The notes beneath the pieces were generated by a model that did no database searches, was not told the DNA's origin, and saw nothing but the letters and a program-made list of their open reading frames with translations. A program made the position numbers and the translations under genes. From Paenarthrobacter aurescens TC1 (GTDB lineage Bacteria; Actinomycetota; Actinomycetes; Actinomycetales; Micrococcaceae), in the NCBI GenBank assembly GCA_000014925.1, contig CP000474.1, forward strand, positions 4,030,001 to 4,094,000: 64,000 nt of DNA, read 5' to 3'. Numbering within the stretch: the stretch's first letter is position 1; each line of letters begins with the position of its first letter. This document shows positions 34,553 to 44,319 of this stretch, one piece after another.

Positions 34553-36289
34553 ATGAATACCTCTGAAAACATCCCGCTCGACGAACAGTTCGTCATTGGC
34601 GTGGACTATGGCACTTTGTCCGGCCGCGCCGTCGTTGTGCGCGTATCTGACGGCGCCGAGATCGGCAGTGGCGTATTCGAATACCCGCACGCCGTCGTGA
34701 CGGACAACCTGCCTGGAAGCAGCCAGCGACTCCCCGCCGATTGGGCCCTCCAAGTACCCAACGATTACCGCGACGTCCTGCGCAACGCTGTACCGGCCGC
34801 CGTCGCCGATGCCGGAATCAACCCGGAAAATGTGGTGGGCATCGGTACCGACTTCACCGCGTGCACCATGGTTCCGACGACGGCGGACGGTACGCCGCTG
34901 AACGAACTGGAACGCTTCGCGGATCGACCACACGCCTTCGTCAAGTTGTGGCGTCACCATGCGGCCCAGCCGCAGGCGGACCGCATCAACCAGCTCGCCG
35001 CAGAACGCGGCGAATCTTGGCTTCCCCGTTACGGCGGTCTGATCTCTTCTGAGTGGGAGTTCGCCAAGGGACTGCAGCTCCTCGAGGAGGATCCGGAAGT
35101 TTACGGCGCCATGGAGCACTGGGTTGAGGCCGCCGACTGGATCGTTTGGCAGCTCTGCGGCAGCTACGTCCGCAACGCCTGCACCGCTGGGTACAAGGGC
35201 ATTTACCAGGACGGAAAGTACCCGTCCCAGGACTTCCTGACTGCACTCAACCCGGATTTCAAGGACTTTGTGTCCGAAAAGCTCGAACACACCATCGGCC
35301 GCTTGGGAGATGCCGCCGGCTACCTCACGGAAGAAGCCGCGGCATGGACCGGCCTTCCGGCGGGAATCGCAGTAGCAGTAGGCAACGTGGACGCCCACGT
35401 CAGCGCACCGGCCGCGAACGCCGTTGAACCAGGACAGCTAGTAGCGATCATGGGCACCTCCACCTGCCACGTAATGAACGGGGACGTCCTCCGCGAAGTC
35501 CCCGGCATGTGCGGAGTAGTGGACGGCGGCATCGTGGATGGGCTGTGGGGTTACGAAGCAGGCCAGTCCGGTGTGGGCGACATCTTCGGTTGGTTCACCA
35601 AGAACGGAGTACCACCGGAATACCACCAAGCCGCCAAGGACAAGGGCTTGGGCATCCACGAGTACCTCACCGAACTCGCGGAAAAGCAGGCAATCGGCGA
35701 GCACGGGCTGATCGCCTTGGACTGGCACTCGGGCAACCGCTCAGTGCTGGTGGACCACGAACTCTCCGGCGTGGTGGTGGGCCAGACCCTGGCCACCAAG
35801 CCCGAGGACACATACCGGGCGCTGCTGGAAGCCACTGCCTTTGGCACCCGGACCATCGTGGATGCCTTCCGCGATTCCGGCGTCCCGGTCAAGGAGTTCA
35901 TCGTGGCCGGAGGGCTCCTGAAGAACAAGTTCCTGATGCAGGTGTACGCCGACATTACCGGCCTGCAGCTCTCCACCATCGGATCAGAGCAGGGTCCTGC
36001 GCTGGGCTCGGCAATCCACGCAGCCGTGGCCGCAGGGAAATACAAGGACATCCGTGAAGCCGCCTCCTCCATGGCTGCCGCTCCCGGCGCCGTCTACACG
36101 CCCATCCCGGAAAACGTGGCCGCCTACGAGGTCCTCTTTCAGGAATACCGCACCCTGCACGACTACTTCGGCCGCGGCACCAACAACGTCATGCACCGCC
36201 TCAAGGCCATCCAACGCGCTGCGATCCAAGGCTCCTCACACAACGGCCCAGCGGCCCAGGCCAGCACTTTGGAAGGAGCATCCGCATGA
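34553..36289 (+). CDS. araB: L-ribulokinase
   Basis: 578 aa, the length of AraB. FGGY kinase: VIGVDYGTLSGRAVVVRV (phosphate-1), GIGTDFTACTMVPTTADGTPL, LWRHHAAQPQADRIN, WEFAKGLQLLEEDPEVY, WIVWQLCG, MGTSTCHVMNGD (adenosine region), WHSGNRSVLVDHELSG and EFIVAGGLLKNKFLMQVYADITG. Phosphorylates L-ribulose to L-ribulose-5-phosphate. First gene of araB-araD-araA; its stop overlaps the araD start (ATGA). Controlled by the promoter/operator at 34452-34480. Confidence 0.97.
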   Translation: MNTSENIPLDEQFVIGVDYGTLSGRAVVVRVSDGAEIGSGVFEYPHAVVTDNLPGSSQRLPADWALQVPNDYRDVLRNAVPAAVADAGINPENVVGIGTDFTACTMVPTTADGTPLNELERFADRPHAFVKLWRHHAAQPQADRINQLAAERGESWLPRYGGLISSEWEFAKGLQLLEEDPEVYGAMEHWVEAADWIVWQLCGSYVRNACTAGYKGIYQDGKYPSQDFLTALNPDFKDFVSEKLEHTIGRLGDAAGYLTEEAAAWTGLPAGIAVAVGNVDAHVSAPAANAVEPGQLVAIMGTSTCHVMNGDVLREVPGMCGVVDGGIVDGLWGYEAGQSGVGDIFGWFTKNGVPPEYHQAAKDKGLGIHEYLTELAEKQAIGEHGLIALDWHSGNRSVLVDHELSGVVVGQTLATKPEDTYRALLEATAFGTRTIVDAFRDSGVPVKEFIVAGGLLKNKFLMQVYADITGLQLSTIGSEQGPALGSAIHAAVAAGKYKDIREAASSMAAAPGAVYTPIPENVAAYEVLFQEYRTLHDYFGRGTNNVMHRLKAIQRAAIQGSSHNGPAAQASTLEGASA

Positions 36290-36993
36290 GCTCGCTTCTG
36301 GAATCCATCGCGAAGGTCCGCAGGGACGTCTGCGATCTGCATGCCGAACTGACCCGCTACGAATTGGTCGTTTGGACCGCAGGCAACGTGTCTGGCCGTA
36401 TCCCGGGTCACGACCTCATGGTCATCAAGCCATCCGGCGTCTCCTATGACCAGCTCACGCCTGAGCTCATGGTGGTCACTGACCTGTACGGCACACCCGT
36501 CCGGGGAATGAACACCGGGAGCGCCGGCACCGTGGATTGGGGCAACCCGGAGCTCTCCCCGTCCTCCGATACCGCAGCGCACGCCTACGTCTACCGGCAC
36601 ATGCCCGAGGTAGGAGGTGTGGTCCACACCCACTCCACTTACGCCACGGCCTGGGCTGCGCGCGGCGAGGAAATCCCCTGCGTGCTGACCATGATGGGCG
36701 ATGAGTTCGGCGGGCCCATTCCGGTGGGACCGTTCGCGCTGATCGGCGACGACTCCATCGGCCAAGGCATCGTGGAGACCCTCAAGAACTCCAACTCCCC
36801 CGCGGTCCTGATGCAGAACCACGGCCCCTTCACCATCGGCAAGTCCGCCCGCGAGGCCGTCAAGGCTGCGGTGATGTGCGAGGAAGTGGCCAGGACGGTC
36901 CATATTTCCCGCCAACTCGGTGAGCCACTGCCCATTGACCAGGCCAAGATCGAGTCCCTCTACAAGAGATACCAGAACGTTTACGGCCGCTAA
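36286..36993 (+). CDS. araD: L-ribulose-5-phosphate 4-epimerase
   Basis: 235 aa class II aldolase/epimerase. Motifs: [29 protein letters not shown], the acidic and His zinc ligands in [38 protein letters not shown] (third His) and a C-terminal KRYQNVYGR. Converts L-ribulose-5-phosphate to D-xylulose-5-phosphate. Translationally coupled to araB (ATGA overlap) with GGAAGGAG upstream. Confidence 0.96.
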
Positions 36994-37067
36994 AGCGCAG
37001 CCGCTCACAAAGCAGCCGCTTTCAGCCCGTAGCCACCACGCCGGACCCCATACTCCAGGAGCACCAC

Positions 37068-38603
37068 ATGCCCAGCGCCACCAGTAATCCCGCTAACAAC
37101 ACCTCCCTCGAGCAGTACGAGGTGTGGTTCCTCACCGGCAGCCAGCACCTTTACGGCGAAGACGTCCTTAAGCAGGTAGCAGCGCAGTCACAGGAGATTG
37201 CCAACGCCCTCAATGCCAACAGCAACGTTCCGGTCAAGCTCGTGTGGAAGCCGGTCCTCACCGATTCCGATGCCATCCGCCGCACAGCACTCGAAGCAAA
37301 CGCGGACGATTCCGTGATCGGCGTGACCGCTTGGATGCACACGTTCAGCCCCGCCAAGATGTGGATCCAGGGCCTGGACGCCTTGCGCAAGCCCTTGCTT
37401 CACCTGCACACGCAAGCCAACAGGGACCTTCCCTGGGCCGACATCGACTTCGACTTCATGAACCTCAACCAGGCAGCCCACGGCGACCGCGAGTTCGGGT
37501 ATATCCAGTCGCGCCTCGGTGTGCCGCGGAAGACCGTCGTCGGACATGTCAGCAACCCTGAGGTTGCCCGCCAGGTTGGTGCGTGGCAGCGCGCCTCGGC
37601 TGGTTGGGCCGCCGTCCGCACACTGAAGTTGACCCGTTTCGGCGACAACATGCGCAACGTCGCCGTCACCGAAGGCGACAAGACCGAAGCCGAGCTTCGC
37701 TTCGGCGTCTCGGTGAACACCTGGTCCGTCAACGAGCTCGCTGACGCTGTCCACGGCGCGGCAGAGTCCGACGTCGACTCCTTGGTTGCCGAGTACGAGC
37801 GGCTTTACGAGGTGGTCCCCGAACTTAAGAAGGGCGGCGCCCGCCACGAGTCGCTGCGCTACAGCGCCAAGATCGAACTGGGTCTCCGCAGCTTCCTGGA
37901 GGCCAACGGTTCCGCAGCTTTCACAACCTCGTTCGAGGACCTGGGGGCGCTGCGTCAACTCCCAGGCATGGCGGTCCAGCGTCTCATGGCTGACGGTTAT
38001 GGCTTCGGCGCCGAGGGCGACTGGAAGACCGCCATCCTGGTTCGCGCGGCGAAAGTCATGGGCGGGGACCTGCCCGGCGGTGCCTCACTCATGGAGGACT
38101 ACACGTACCACCTGGAACCGGGAAGTGAGAAGATCCTGGGCGCGCACATGCTGGAGGTCTGCCCGTCATTGACCGCCAAGAAGCCGCGCGTTGAGATCCA
38201 CCCGCTGGGCATCGGCGGCAAGGAAGACCCCGTCCGCATGGTGTTCGACACCGACGCCGGTCCCGGCGTCGTGGTGGCGTTGTCCGATATGCGGGATCGC
38301 TTCCGTCTGGTGGCGAACGTGGTGGACGTCGTGGATCTTGACCAGCCGCTGCCCAACTTGCCGGTTGCCCGCGCACTCTGGGAGCCCAAACCCAACTTCG
38401 CTACCTCCGCCGCCGCGTGGCTCACCGCCGGCGCCGCGCACCACACGGTATTGTCCACGCAGGTGGGTCTGGACGTGTTCGAGGACTTCGCCGAAATCGC
38501 CAAGACCGAACTTCTCACCATCGATGAGGACACCACCATCAAGCAGTTCAAGAAGGAACTCAACTGGAACGCGGCCTACTACAAGCTGGCCGGCGGCCTG
38601 TGA
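37068..38603 (+). CDS. araA: L-arabinose isomerase
   Basis: 511 aa, standard AraA length. Opening [21 protein letters not shown] is the family hallmark; also [80 protein letters not shown] (catalytic Glu), [11 protein letters not shown] and EVCPSLT (metal ligands). Converts L-arabinose to L-ribulose. Separated from araD by 74 nt with CAGGAG before the ATG. It overlaps the next gene by 4 nt. Confidence 0.97.
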
Positions 38604-39496
38604 GCACCGAATTCACGCTGAGCGCGGGCGGCTACACGGCAGTTGTCACCGCCCGCGCGGCCGCGCTGCGCGTCCTGCAGTTTGAAGGCCGGGACCTCAT
38701 TGTCCCGTTTCCGGAGGGTGGACCGATCCCGGACTACCGTGGCGTTATCGCCGCGCCGTGGCCCAACAGGATCGCCGACGGCACGTACAGCTTCGACGAC
38801 GTGGAGCACCACGTGCCGATCAACGAACCGGAGCGGGCCACGGCCTTGCACGGGCTCGCCTTCCCGCTCGATTGGGTCCTGAAAGAGTCCGACGCCGGTT
38901 CGCTCACCTTGACGTGCACGGTAGGACCCACGGCCGGATACCCTTTCGTGCTGGAGCTTTCGGCCCGGTTCATGCTGGACGAGGCCGGGCTGCACACGCA
39001 GGTGATGGCCAGGAACGCAGCCGATGTCGCTGCTCCCTACGGCGTCTGCCCGCACCCCTATCTCGTGGCGGGCACCTCGCCTCTGAATGAATGGGTCCTT
39101 GAGTTCGCTGCGGATTCATTCTTGGAAGTCACCCCGGACAGGCTGCTGCCAGTGGGCGTCGTGGGCGTGGAGGGCCACGCGTTCGACTTCCGCAATGCGC
39201 GGGCCATCGGCAGCACGGAAATCGATCACGCCTTCACGGGAATAGCGTTCGACGGCGGGCTGGCGCGGCTGGCGCTGAGGGACCCGGCGGGCACCGGCGT
39301 CGGAATGTCCTGGGACGAAAGCTGCCCTTGGCTGCAGATCCATACGGCCGACAAGCCGGCACCGATTCCGAGCCGCATTGGCCTGGCCGTGGAGCCCATG
39401 ACGTGCCCGCCGGATGCCTTCAACAGCGGCACGGAGCTGATCCGGCTGGAAGCGGGCGCATCACACACGGCGTCCTGGAGCATATACGCCTTGTAG
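38600..39496 (+). CDS. Aldose 1-epimerase family protein
   Basis: 298 aa; GTG start overlapping the araA stop (GTGA). Galactose-mutarotase fold: [16 protein letters not shown] (N-x-R substrate loop), [13 protein letters not shown] (His), [12 protein letters not shown] (catalytic His), the acid-base region near TEIDHAFTG, and the late Glu in [14 protein letters not shown]. Interconverts alpha and beta anomers of a sugar; in this operon L-arabinose is the likely substrate. Ends 11 nt before a large bidirectional hairpin. Confidence 0.9.
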
Positions 39497-39507
39497 TTAC
39501 CCAACTA

Positions 39508-39557
39508 AGTCGCAGTTCAGGCCGTTTTGACCGCTCAAGACGGCCTTAATTGCGACT
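39508..39557. terminator. Bidirectional terminator between the arabinose operon and the rhamnose LacI gene
   Basis: Two 23-nt arms (39508-39530 and 39535-39557) pair at 22 of 23 positions including wobbles, loop CCGC. The stem contains AGGCCGT/ACGGCCT and ends with short A/T runs on both sides. Confidence 0.8.
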
Positions 39558-40573
39558 CAGTCGGGTGAGCCGGCCGTGCTTTGGCGGACCACAAGTTCGG
39601 GCGTGAACACCACTGCCCGGTGCTTGGTTCCGCCGCTGTCCTGCTCCTCAGCGAGCAGCTCGATTGCCGTCCGGCCCAACGCTTCTGTCGGCTGGCGGAT
39701 GGAGGACAACGGGACCACTGCGGAGATGGCGAAATCGATGTCGTCGTAGCCAATGAGGGCGATGTCCTCCGGGATGCGCACCGTCCGCAGCATTGTCAGG
39801 GATTGCATGACTCCGAGCGCCAGGAGGTCGTTGGAGCAAAAGACCGCTTCAGGCCGTGCCGCCGGGTCTCTTTCCACCAGCTTGTTGCCGACTTTGCGAC
39901 CGGTCAGGACTGTCTGCCCTTCGGAGTCGAGCACCTCGATGCTGGCATCCGATACTTCGCCGACAGCGCGCTGCGCGCCCTTGAGTCGGCTGGCCACCTG
40001 GCGGATGGAGGGCGTACCAACAAAGGCCAGACGACGGCGACCCAGGTCCAGCAGGTGCCTGGCGGCCAGATACCCGCCTTCCTCGTCATCCACGGAGACC
40101 GAGCTGCAGCGCTCGGTGTCCGCGAGCTCATCTACCAGGACGGTGGGAACTCCCCGTTCGCGGAGGGTATCGATCCGTTCTCTGACGTCGCCTACCGGAG
40201 AAATCAGCAGGCCCTGGACGCGCTGTTCCTGGAACAGGTCCATGTAGTGGGCTTCACGGGAAGCGTCTTGGCCGCTATCCCCCACCAGCACCACGCTTCC
40301 AAGGGCCGTGGCAGCATCTTCAGCGGCACGAGCCACGGAGGAGAAGAACGGGTTTCCAACGTCCAGCACGATCAAGCCGATGGTGCGGCTCTGGCCAGCA
40401 CGGAGTTGGCGGGCGGCGTCATTGCGGACGAAGCCTAGTTCAGCGATGGATTTGAGAACGCGTTCCTTGGTCCTCTGTGAAACCCGGTCCGGATAGTTCA
40501 GCACATTGGAAACAGTTCCCACTGCTACCTGGGCGTGAGTGGCAACGTCTTTGATGCTGGCTGTCTGGGACAT
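39557..40573 (-). CDS. LacI-family regulator, probable rhamnose repressor
   Basis: 338 aa from ATG 40573; upstream in-frame ATG at 40624 would run through the rhaM promoter. HTH at 5-25 (SIKDVATHAQVAVGTVSNVLNYPDRVSQRTKERV), hinge RNDAARQLRAGQSRTIGLIV, effector domain (LLISPVGDVRERIDTL; RRLAFVGTPSIRQVASRLKG; FCSNDLLALGVMQSL; IGYDDIDFAISAVVPLSSIRQP). Divergent from rhaM with a 30-bp palindromic operator between them, so it most likely represses the rha operon and itself. Confidence 0.92.
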   Translation of the reverse strand: MSQTASIKDVATHAQVAVGTVSNVLNYPDRVSQRTKERVLKSIAELGFVRNDAARQLRAGQSRTIGLIVLDVGNPFFSSVARAAEDAATALGSVVLVGDSGQDASREAHYMDLFQEQRVQGLLISPVGDVRERIDTLRERGVPTVLVDELADTERCSSVSVDDEEGGYLAARHLLDLGRRRLAFVGTPSIRQVASRLKGAQRAVGEVSDASIEVLDSEGQTVLTGRKVGNKLVERDPAARPEAVFCSNDLLALGVMQSLTMLRTVRIPEDIALIGYDDIDFAISAVVPLSSIRQPTEALGRTAIELLAEEQDSGGTKHRAVVFTPELVVRQSTAGSPD

Positions 40574-40617
40574 GCTTTCCGATCTCCGCTGGCTGACGTC
40601 AATGTGTTGGAAACGCC

Positions 40618-40647
40618 TTGACACCCTCCCGTTTACGAGGGTAATTT
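40618..40647 (+). promoter_or_regulatory. rhaM promoter
   Basis: TTGACA (40618-40623), 18-nt spacer, TAATTT (40642-40647). Ribosome site CTGGAG lies before the ATG at 40700. Confidence 0.6.
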
Positions 40648-40674
40648 GAATCGTAACAAATGAAACGATTCAAA
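40645..40674. promoter_or_regulatory. Operator of the rhamnose LacI regulator
   Basis: Perfect inverted arms TTTGAATCGT (40645-40654) and ACGATTCAAA (40665-40674) 10 nt apart. Each arm is also half of a 16-bp LacI-like site (TGAATCGT..., TGAAACGATTCA), so two adjacent dimers may bind. The -10 box lies at the upstream edge. Confidence 0.7.
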
Positions 40675-40699
40675 GACGAGTAACCCTGGAGATCCGCAC

Positions 40700-41104
40700 A
40701 TGAGGGTTTGTTTCCGCTCTTCAGTCCAACCGGAACTGATGGCCGAGTACAAGCAGCGCCACGCCGCCGTATGGCCGGAGATGCTGGCCGCACTGAAGAA
40801 CGCCGGGTGGAACAACTACTCACTGTTCCTCGCTCCGGATGGCCAATTGATCGGCTACCTGGAATGCGAAGACTACGAGGCAGCGCAGGCCCGCATGGCC
40901 GTGACAGAGGTCAACGCCCGCTGGCAGGCCGAGATGGCCACCCTCTTCGCGAACAGCGATGTCCTTCCGGACCAAGGTTTTGAGGTGGTCGAGGAAGTTT
41001 TCAACCTCGAAGACCAACTTGCTGCGGCGGACGACGCCACAGCCGCCGCCACCACACACATAGACAAAGACCCCGCCCACGAGTACCAAAAGGAACAAGC
41101 ATGA
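40700..41104 (+). CDS. rhaM: L-rhamnose mutarotase
   Basis: 134 aa. Core of about 105 residues matches RhaM: QPELMAEYKQRHAAVWPEMLAALKNAGWNNYSLFL with the catalytic His, LIGYLECEDYEAAQARMA and VNARWQAEMATLF. Converts alpha- to beta-L-rhamnose before isomerisation. A roughly 30-residue Ala/Asp/His-rich C-terminal extension (AAADDATAAATTHIDKDP) is unusual for the family. Its stop overlaps the start of rhaI (ATGA). Confidence 0.93.
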   Translation: MRVCFRSSVQPELMAEYKQRHAAVWPEMLAALKNAGWNNYSLFLAPDGQLIGYLECEDYEAAQARMAVTEVNARWQAEMATLFANSDVLPDQGFEVVEEVFNLEDQLAAADDATAAATTHIDKDPAHEYQKEQA

Positions 41105-42267
41105 ACACCACAGAATCGGCCCTGGGCCGTCTAGGGGAACTGGCCATTGAAGTGCCGTCCTGGGCCTACGGAAATTCCGGGACCCGGTTCAAGGTCTTCG
41201 GCACTGCAGGTACACCGCGCACCGTCCAGGAAAAGATCGCGGACGCCGCGAAGGTCCACGAGCTCACCGGCCTGGCCCCCACGGTCGCCTTGCACATCCC
41301 GTGGGACAAAGTGGACGACTACTCGGCCCTGCGCGAGTACGCCGCGGGTCTGGGTGTTGGGTTGGGCACCATCAACTCCAACACGTTCCAGGATGACGAG
41401 TACAAGTTCGGCTCGCTGACCTCGTCCAACGAGTCCGTGCGTCGCCGGGCCATTGATCACCACTTGGAGTGCATCGAGATCATGCACGCTACCGGTTCCA
41501 AGGACCTGAAGATCTGGCTGGCGGATGGCACCAATTACCCTGGCCAGGACGATATCCGCGGCCGCCAGGACCGCCTCGCCGAGTCCCTCCAGGAAATCTA
41601 CGCAGGCCTCGGCGACGAGCAGCGCCTGGTCCTGGAGTACAAGTTCTTCGAGCCGGCTTTCTATCACACCGATGTTCCGGACTGGGGCACTTCCTACGCT
41701 CAGACCCTTGCCCTGGGTGAGAAGGCGTTCGTCTGCCTCGACACCGGACACCACGCCCCGGGCACCAACATCGAGTTCATCGTGATGCAGCTCCTGCGCC
41801 TGGGCAAGCTGGGTTCGTTCGACTTCAACTCCCGCTTCTACGCCGATGACGACCTGATTGTTGGCGCGGCCGATCCGTTCCAGCTGTTCCGCATCATGCA
41901 CGAGGTCATCCGCGGCGGCGGTTTCGGCAAAGATTCCGGCGTCGCACTGATGCTGGACCAGTGCCACAACTTGGAAGAGAAGATCCCCGGCCAGATCCGC
42001 TCAGTGCTCAACGTCCAGGAAATGACGGCCCGCGCCCTGCTCGTGGACACCGCAGCACTCTCCGAAGCGCAGCGTGCCGGGGACGTTCTGGCCGCCAACG
42101 GCATCTTCAACGATGCCTTCTACACCGACGTCCGCCCGGTCCTGGCCGAGTGGCGCGAATCCCGCGGCCTCCCCGCCGACCCGATGGCCGCGTACAAGGC
42201 CAGCGGTTACCAGAAGAAGATCAACGAGGACCGCGCAGGCGGCCAGCAAGCCGGATGGGGCGCTTAA
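41101..42267 (+). CDS. rhaI: L-rhamnose isomerase (RhaI type)
   Basis: 388 aa xylose-isomerase-like TIM barrel of the RhaI type, distinct from E. coli RhaA. Readable motifs: LAIEVPSWAYGNSGTRFKVF, VALHIPWDKVDDY, INSNTFQDDEYKFGSL, DLKIWLADGTNYPGQDD, LEYKFFEPAFYHTDVPDWG (metal-binding Glu and His), CLDTGHHAPGTNIE (Asp/His) and FDFNSRFYADDDLIVGAADPFQLF. Converts L-rhamnose to L-rhamnulose. Coupled to rhaM upstream; four bases separate it from the next gene. Confidence 0.94.
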   Translation: MNTTESALGRLGELAIEVPSWAYGNSGTRFKVFGTAGTPRTVQEKIADAAKVHELTGLAPTVALHIPWDKVDDYSALREYAAGLGVGLGTINSNTFQDDEYKFGSLTSSNESVRRRAIDHHLECIEIMHATGSKDLKIWLADGTNYPGQDDIRGRQDRLAESLQEIYAGLGDEQRLVLEYKFFEPAFYHTDVPDWGTSYAQTLALGEKAFVCLDTGHHAPGTNIEFIVMQLLRLGKLGSFDFNSRFYADDDLIVGAADPFQLFRIMHEVIRGGGFGKDSGVALMLDQCHNLEEKIPGQIRSVLNVQEMTARALLVDTAALSEAQRAGDVLAANGIFNDAFYTDVRPVLAEWRESRGLPADPMAAYKASGYQKKINEDRAGGQQAGWGA

Positions 42268-42271
42268 GAGC

Positions 42272-44311
42272 ATGACCACGAATAAGACTGTTGAAGAACT
42301 GATCAGCCGTTCCAACCGCCTCGGTGCGGATAAGCGGAACACCAACTTCGCCGGCGGCAACACCTCCGCAAAGGGCACCGAGAAGGATCCGGTGACGGGT
42401 CAGGACGTTGAACTCCTGTGGGTCAAGGGCTCCGGCGGAGACCTCGGCACGCTGAAGGCTGAGAACCTTGCAGTACTTCGGCTGGACCGGCTGCAGGCAC
42501 TCAAGGATGTTTACCCCGGCGTCGAGCGTGAAGACGAAATGGTGGCCGCCTTTGATTACTGCCTGCACGGAAAGGGCGGCGCTGCACCGTCGATCGATAC
42601 CGCCATGCATGGTTTCGTTGATGCTGCCCATGTTGACCACCTGCACCCGGACTCGGGCATCGCGATCGCCACCGCAGTGGACGGCGAAGCCCTGACGTCC
42701 AAGGTCTTCGGCGACAAGGTCGTGTGGGTTCCGTGGCGTCGCCCTGGTTTCCAGCTGGGCCTGGACATCGCGGCGATCAAGGAAGCCAACCCGCAGGCCA
42801 TCGGCACCATTCTGGGCGGCCACGGCATCACCGCGTGGGGCGCCACCAGCGAAGAGGCCGAGGCCAACTCGTTGTGGATCATCGATCAGGCCGAGAACTA
42901 CATCAAGGACAATGGCAAGGCCGAGCCCTTCGGCGCCACGCTTCCCGGCTACAGCGCCCTCCCCGAGGCCGAGCGCAGAGCCAAGGCGGCCGCCCTCGCT
43001 CCCGTGATCCGCGGCCTGGCGTCCACGGACAAACCGCAGCTGGGGCACTTCAGCGATGACGCCGTCGTTCTTGAATTCCTCGCCGCGGAAGAGCACCCGC
43101 GCCTCGGTGCGCTGGGCACGTCCTGCCCGGACCACTTCCTGCGGACCAAGGTCAAGCCGCTGGTCCTGGACCGGCCGGCCGATGCCTCGATCGAAGACTC
43201 CGTGGCCCGGCTCAAGGAACTGCACGCGGCCTACCGCGAGGACTACCAGGCGTACTATGACCGTCACGCTGACGAGAACAGCCCGGCCCTCCGTGGCGCG
43301 GACCCGGCCATCGTGCTGATCCCCGGCGTGGGCATGTTCTCCTTCGGCAAGGACAAGCAGACCGCACGCGTGGCCGGCGAGTTCTACATCAACGCCATCA
43401 ACGTGATGCGCGGCGCGGAGGCGATCTCCACGTACGCCCCGATCGAGGAATCCGAGAAATTCCGCATCGAGTACTGGGCTCTGGAGGAAGCCAAGCTCGC
43501 CCGCATGCCCAAGCCCAAGTCCCACGCCACCCGCATCGCGCTGGTGACCGGTGCGGCGTCCGGCATTGGCAAGGCGATCGCCACCCGTTTGGCGTCCGAC
43601 GGCGCGTGCGTGGTCATTGCCGACCTGAACCTTGAGAATGCACAGAAGGTTGCCGAGGAACTGGGCGGTTCCGACGTCGCCATCGGCGTCCAGGCGGACG
43701 TGACCGATGAAGCGCAGATCGCTGCCGCGGTTCAGGAGGCCGTGCTCGCCTTCGGTGGCCTGGACCTTGTGGTCAACAACGCCGGCCTGTCCATCTCCAA
43801 GCCGCTGCTGGAAACCACCGAGAAGGACTGGGACCTGCAGCACAACGTCATGGCCAAGGGCTCGTTCCTGGTCTCCAAGGCCGCAGCCAAGGTCATGATC
43901 GATCAGGGCATGGGCGGAGACATCATTTACATCTCCTCCAAGAACTCCGTGTTCGCCGGCCCCAACAACATCGCCTACTCCGCTACCAAGGCAGACCAGG
44001 CCCACCAAGTGCGACTGCTCGCCGCCGAACTGGGCGAGCACGGTGTCCGCGTCAACGGCATCAACCCCGACGGCGTGGTCCGAGGCTCCGGCATCTTCGC
44101 CGGCGGCTGGGGCGCCAAGCGTGCCGCCGTGTACGGCGTGGACGAGCAGGAACTGGGCAAGTACTACGCCCAGCGCACGCTCCTCAAGCGCGAAGTCCTC
44201 CCGGAGCACGTGGCCAATGCCGCGTCCGTGCTCACCAGCAACGAGCTCTCCCACACCACCGGCCTCCACATCCCTGTGGACGCGGGCGTGGCAGCAGCCT
44301 TCCTGCGCTAG
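42272..44311 (+). CDS. Bifunctional rhamnulose-1-phosphate aldolase / L-lactaldehyde dehydrogenase (RhaEW type)
   Basis: 679 aa, two domains. Residues about 1-400 are a class II aldolase (NFAGGNTSAKG; WVKGSGGDLGTL; the His ligands in HVDHLHPDSGIAIA and GGHGITAWG). Residues about 420-679 are a short-chain dehydrogenase (LVTGAASGIGKAIATRL, NNAGLSIS, YISSKNSVFAGPNNIAYSATKADQ with catalytic Ser/Tyr/Lys). Known members cleave L-rhamnulose-1-phosphate to dihydroxyacetone phosphate and L-lactaldehyde and oxidise the aldehyde to L-lactate. ATG 42272 has TTAAGAG upstream. The large antisense frame opposite this gene is not coding. Confidence 0.95.
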   Translation: MTTNKTVEELISRSNRLGADKRNTNFAGGNTSAKGTEKDPVTGQDVELLWVKGSGGDLGTLKAENLAVLRLDRLQALKDVYPGVEREDEMVAAFDYCLHGKGGAAPSIDTAMHGFVDAAHVDHLHPDSGIAIATAVDGEALTSKVFGDKVVWVPWRRPGFQLGLDIAAIKEANPQAIGTILGGHGITAWGATSEEAEANSLWIIDQAENYIKDNGKAEPFGATLPGYSALPEAERRAKAAALAPVIRGLASTDKPQLGHFSDDAVVLEFLAAEEHPRLGALGTSCPDHFLRTKVKPLVLDRPADASIEDSVARLKELHAAYREDYQAYYDRHADENSPALRGADPAIVLIPGVGMFSFGKDKQTARVAGEFYINAINVMRGAEAISTYAPIEESEKFRIEYWALEEAKLARMPKPKSHATRIALVTGAASGIGKAIATRLASDGACVVIADLNLENAQKVAEELGGSDVAIGVQADVTDEAQIAAAVQEAVLAFGGLDLVVNNAGLSISKPLLETTEKDWDLQHNVMAKGSFLVSKAAAKVMIDQGMGGDIIYISSKNSVFAGPNNIAYSATKADQAHQVRLLAAELGEHGVRVNGINPDGVVRGSGIFAGGWGAKRAAVYGVDEQELGKYYAQRTLLKREVLPEHVANAASVLTSNELSHTTGLHIPVDAGVAAAFLR

Positions 44312-44319
44312 GACCAACA

